The position numbers and the translations under genes are program-made. The notes below the pieces were generated by a model, which saw only the letters and a list, made by a program, of their open reading frames with translations, was not told the DNA's origin and did not search any database. Shown piece after piece: positions 63,701-64,000 of a stretch of 64,000 bases of DNA; within the stretch, counting starts at the first letter, position 1; every line of letters starts with the position of its first letter. The stretch comes from Taxillus chinensis (Eukaryota; Streptophyta; Magnoliopsida; Santalales; Loranthaceae): NCBI GenBank assembly GCA_023512835.1, contig CM042089.1:19658438-19722437 (forward strand). The letters are read 5' to 3'.

Positions 63701-64000
63701 CAGGATTGGGAGTTAGAATCCTTTTCCTCCTTCTTTGCTCTTTTGTATTCCAGTCACCCCTCCCAGACCGCGCTGGACCGGTTGTGTTGGCGGCATGCTC
63801 CGATGGTTGGCTTTAGTGTATGGTCCTTCTATTCTCTTCTCACCCCGGACGCCCCTCCTTGCTTTCCGTGGAGGTTGGTCTGGAAGGTTCCGGTCCCTCC
63901 TCGGGTGAGTTTCTTTGTTTGGTTTTGCAGTGCTTGGGAGGATCCTTACGGCAGACAACTTGCACCGTCGTGGTATGGTGGTGGTTAGCCGTTGTTTCTT
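60795..64000 (+). pseudogene. LINE ORF2 (endonuclease and reverse transcriptase), frameshifted, right-truncated by window
   Basis: It opens MNCKLLSRNMRGLHD, the start of an AP-type endonuclease. ICFQETKLE, LGGDFNVVR and RSDHFPVAL are conserved endonuclease blocks including the catalytic Glu, Asp/Asn and terminal SDH. RT blocks follow: [66 protein letters not shown] and FADDTLLFCEPDPEH (catalytic DD). This frame is intact from 60795 to 63107 (770 codons). Then come a shift near 63010-63030, another near 63545, an in-frame TGA at about 63656 and a further shift near 63930 in the zf-RVT-like tail. The endonuclease and RT cores are therefore intact and the C-terminus is broken. It is GC-rich, unlike its surroundings. 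Confidence 0.88.

Overview
This is a nuclear genomic window from a flowering plant, most likely a dicot. Evidence: split genes with GT-AG introns, an AT-rich background, plant-type protein families (an XRN4-like exoribonuclease, plant guanosine deaminase), and many plant transposon relics (hAT, Mutator-like, Ty1/copia, L1-type LINE). No CRISPR array, prokaryotic operon or organellar gene was seen. The species cannot be named from the sequence alone.

Four complete protein genes can be reconstructed exon by exon with consistent reading phase. (1) A WD40 substrate-receptor protein of the DCAF8 type, minus strand, 3407-8294, with two possible C-terminal exons. (2) XRN4/EIN5-like 5'-3' exoribonuclease, plus strand, 16527-39338, 22 coding exons and a predicted 962 residues. 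(3) Guanosine deaminase, minus strand, 41484-46494, 5 exons, 186 residues. (4) Ribosomal protein eS24, minus strand, 51728-53713, 5 exons, 136 residues. They are unrelated housekeeping or regulatory genes: CUL4 ubiquitin ligase receptor, cytoplasmic mRNA decay, purine nucleoside breakdown, and the small ribosomal subunit.

The space between and inside genes is dominated by transposable elements. The left end holds a Pack-MULE-like element carrying a broken STE20-type kinase fragment. 9.6-16.4 kb holds a MITE, a 95-bp degenerate tandem repeat and a dead copia element. Intron 9 of XRN4 is swollen to about 10.9 kb by a 5'-truncated LINE with a perfect 15-bp target duplication, two related terminal-inverted-repeat elements in opposite orientation, a Pack-MULE-like element with a cysteine-rich receptor kinase (DUF26) fragment, and a second LINE that itself hosts two elements. 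Intron 11 holds a hAT transposase relic and an ARM-repeat gene fragment. 46.5-51.7 kb and 53.8-58.7 kb hold MITEs, a TRIM-like repeat and unrecognised AT-rich sequence. The right end is a GC-rich, nearly complete but frameshifted L1-type LINE whose ORF1 stop and ORF2 start overlap as ATGA; it runs off the window.

The most useful observations are a 33-bp in-frame minisatellite whose unit contains the last codons and stop of the guanosine deaminase gene, the mutually exclusive C-terminal exons of the DCAF8-like gene, and the pile-up of gene fragments (kinase, DUF26, ARM, possibly PPR) carried in or near transposons. I found no convincing new multi-gene system.
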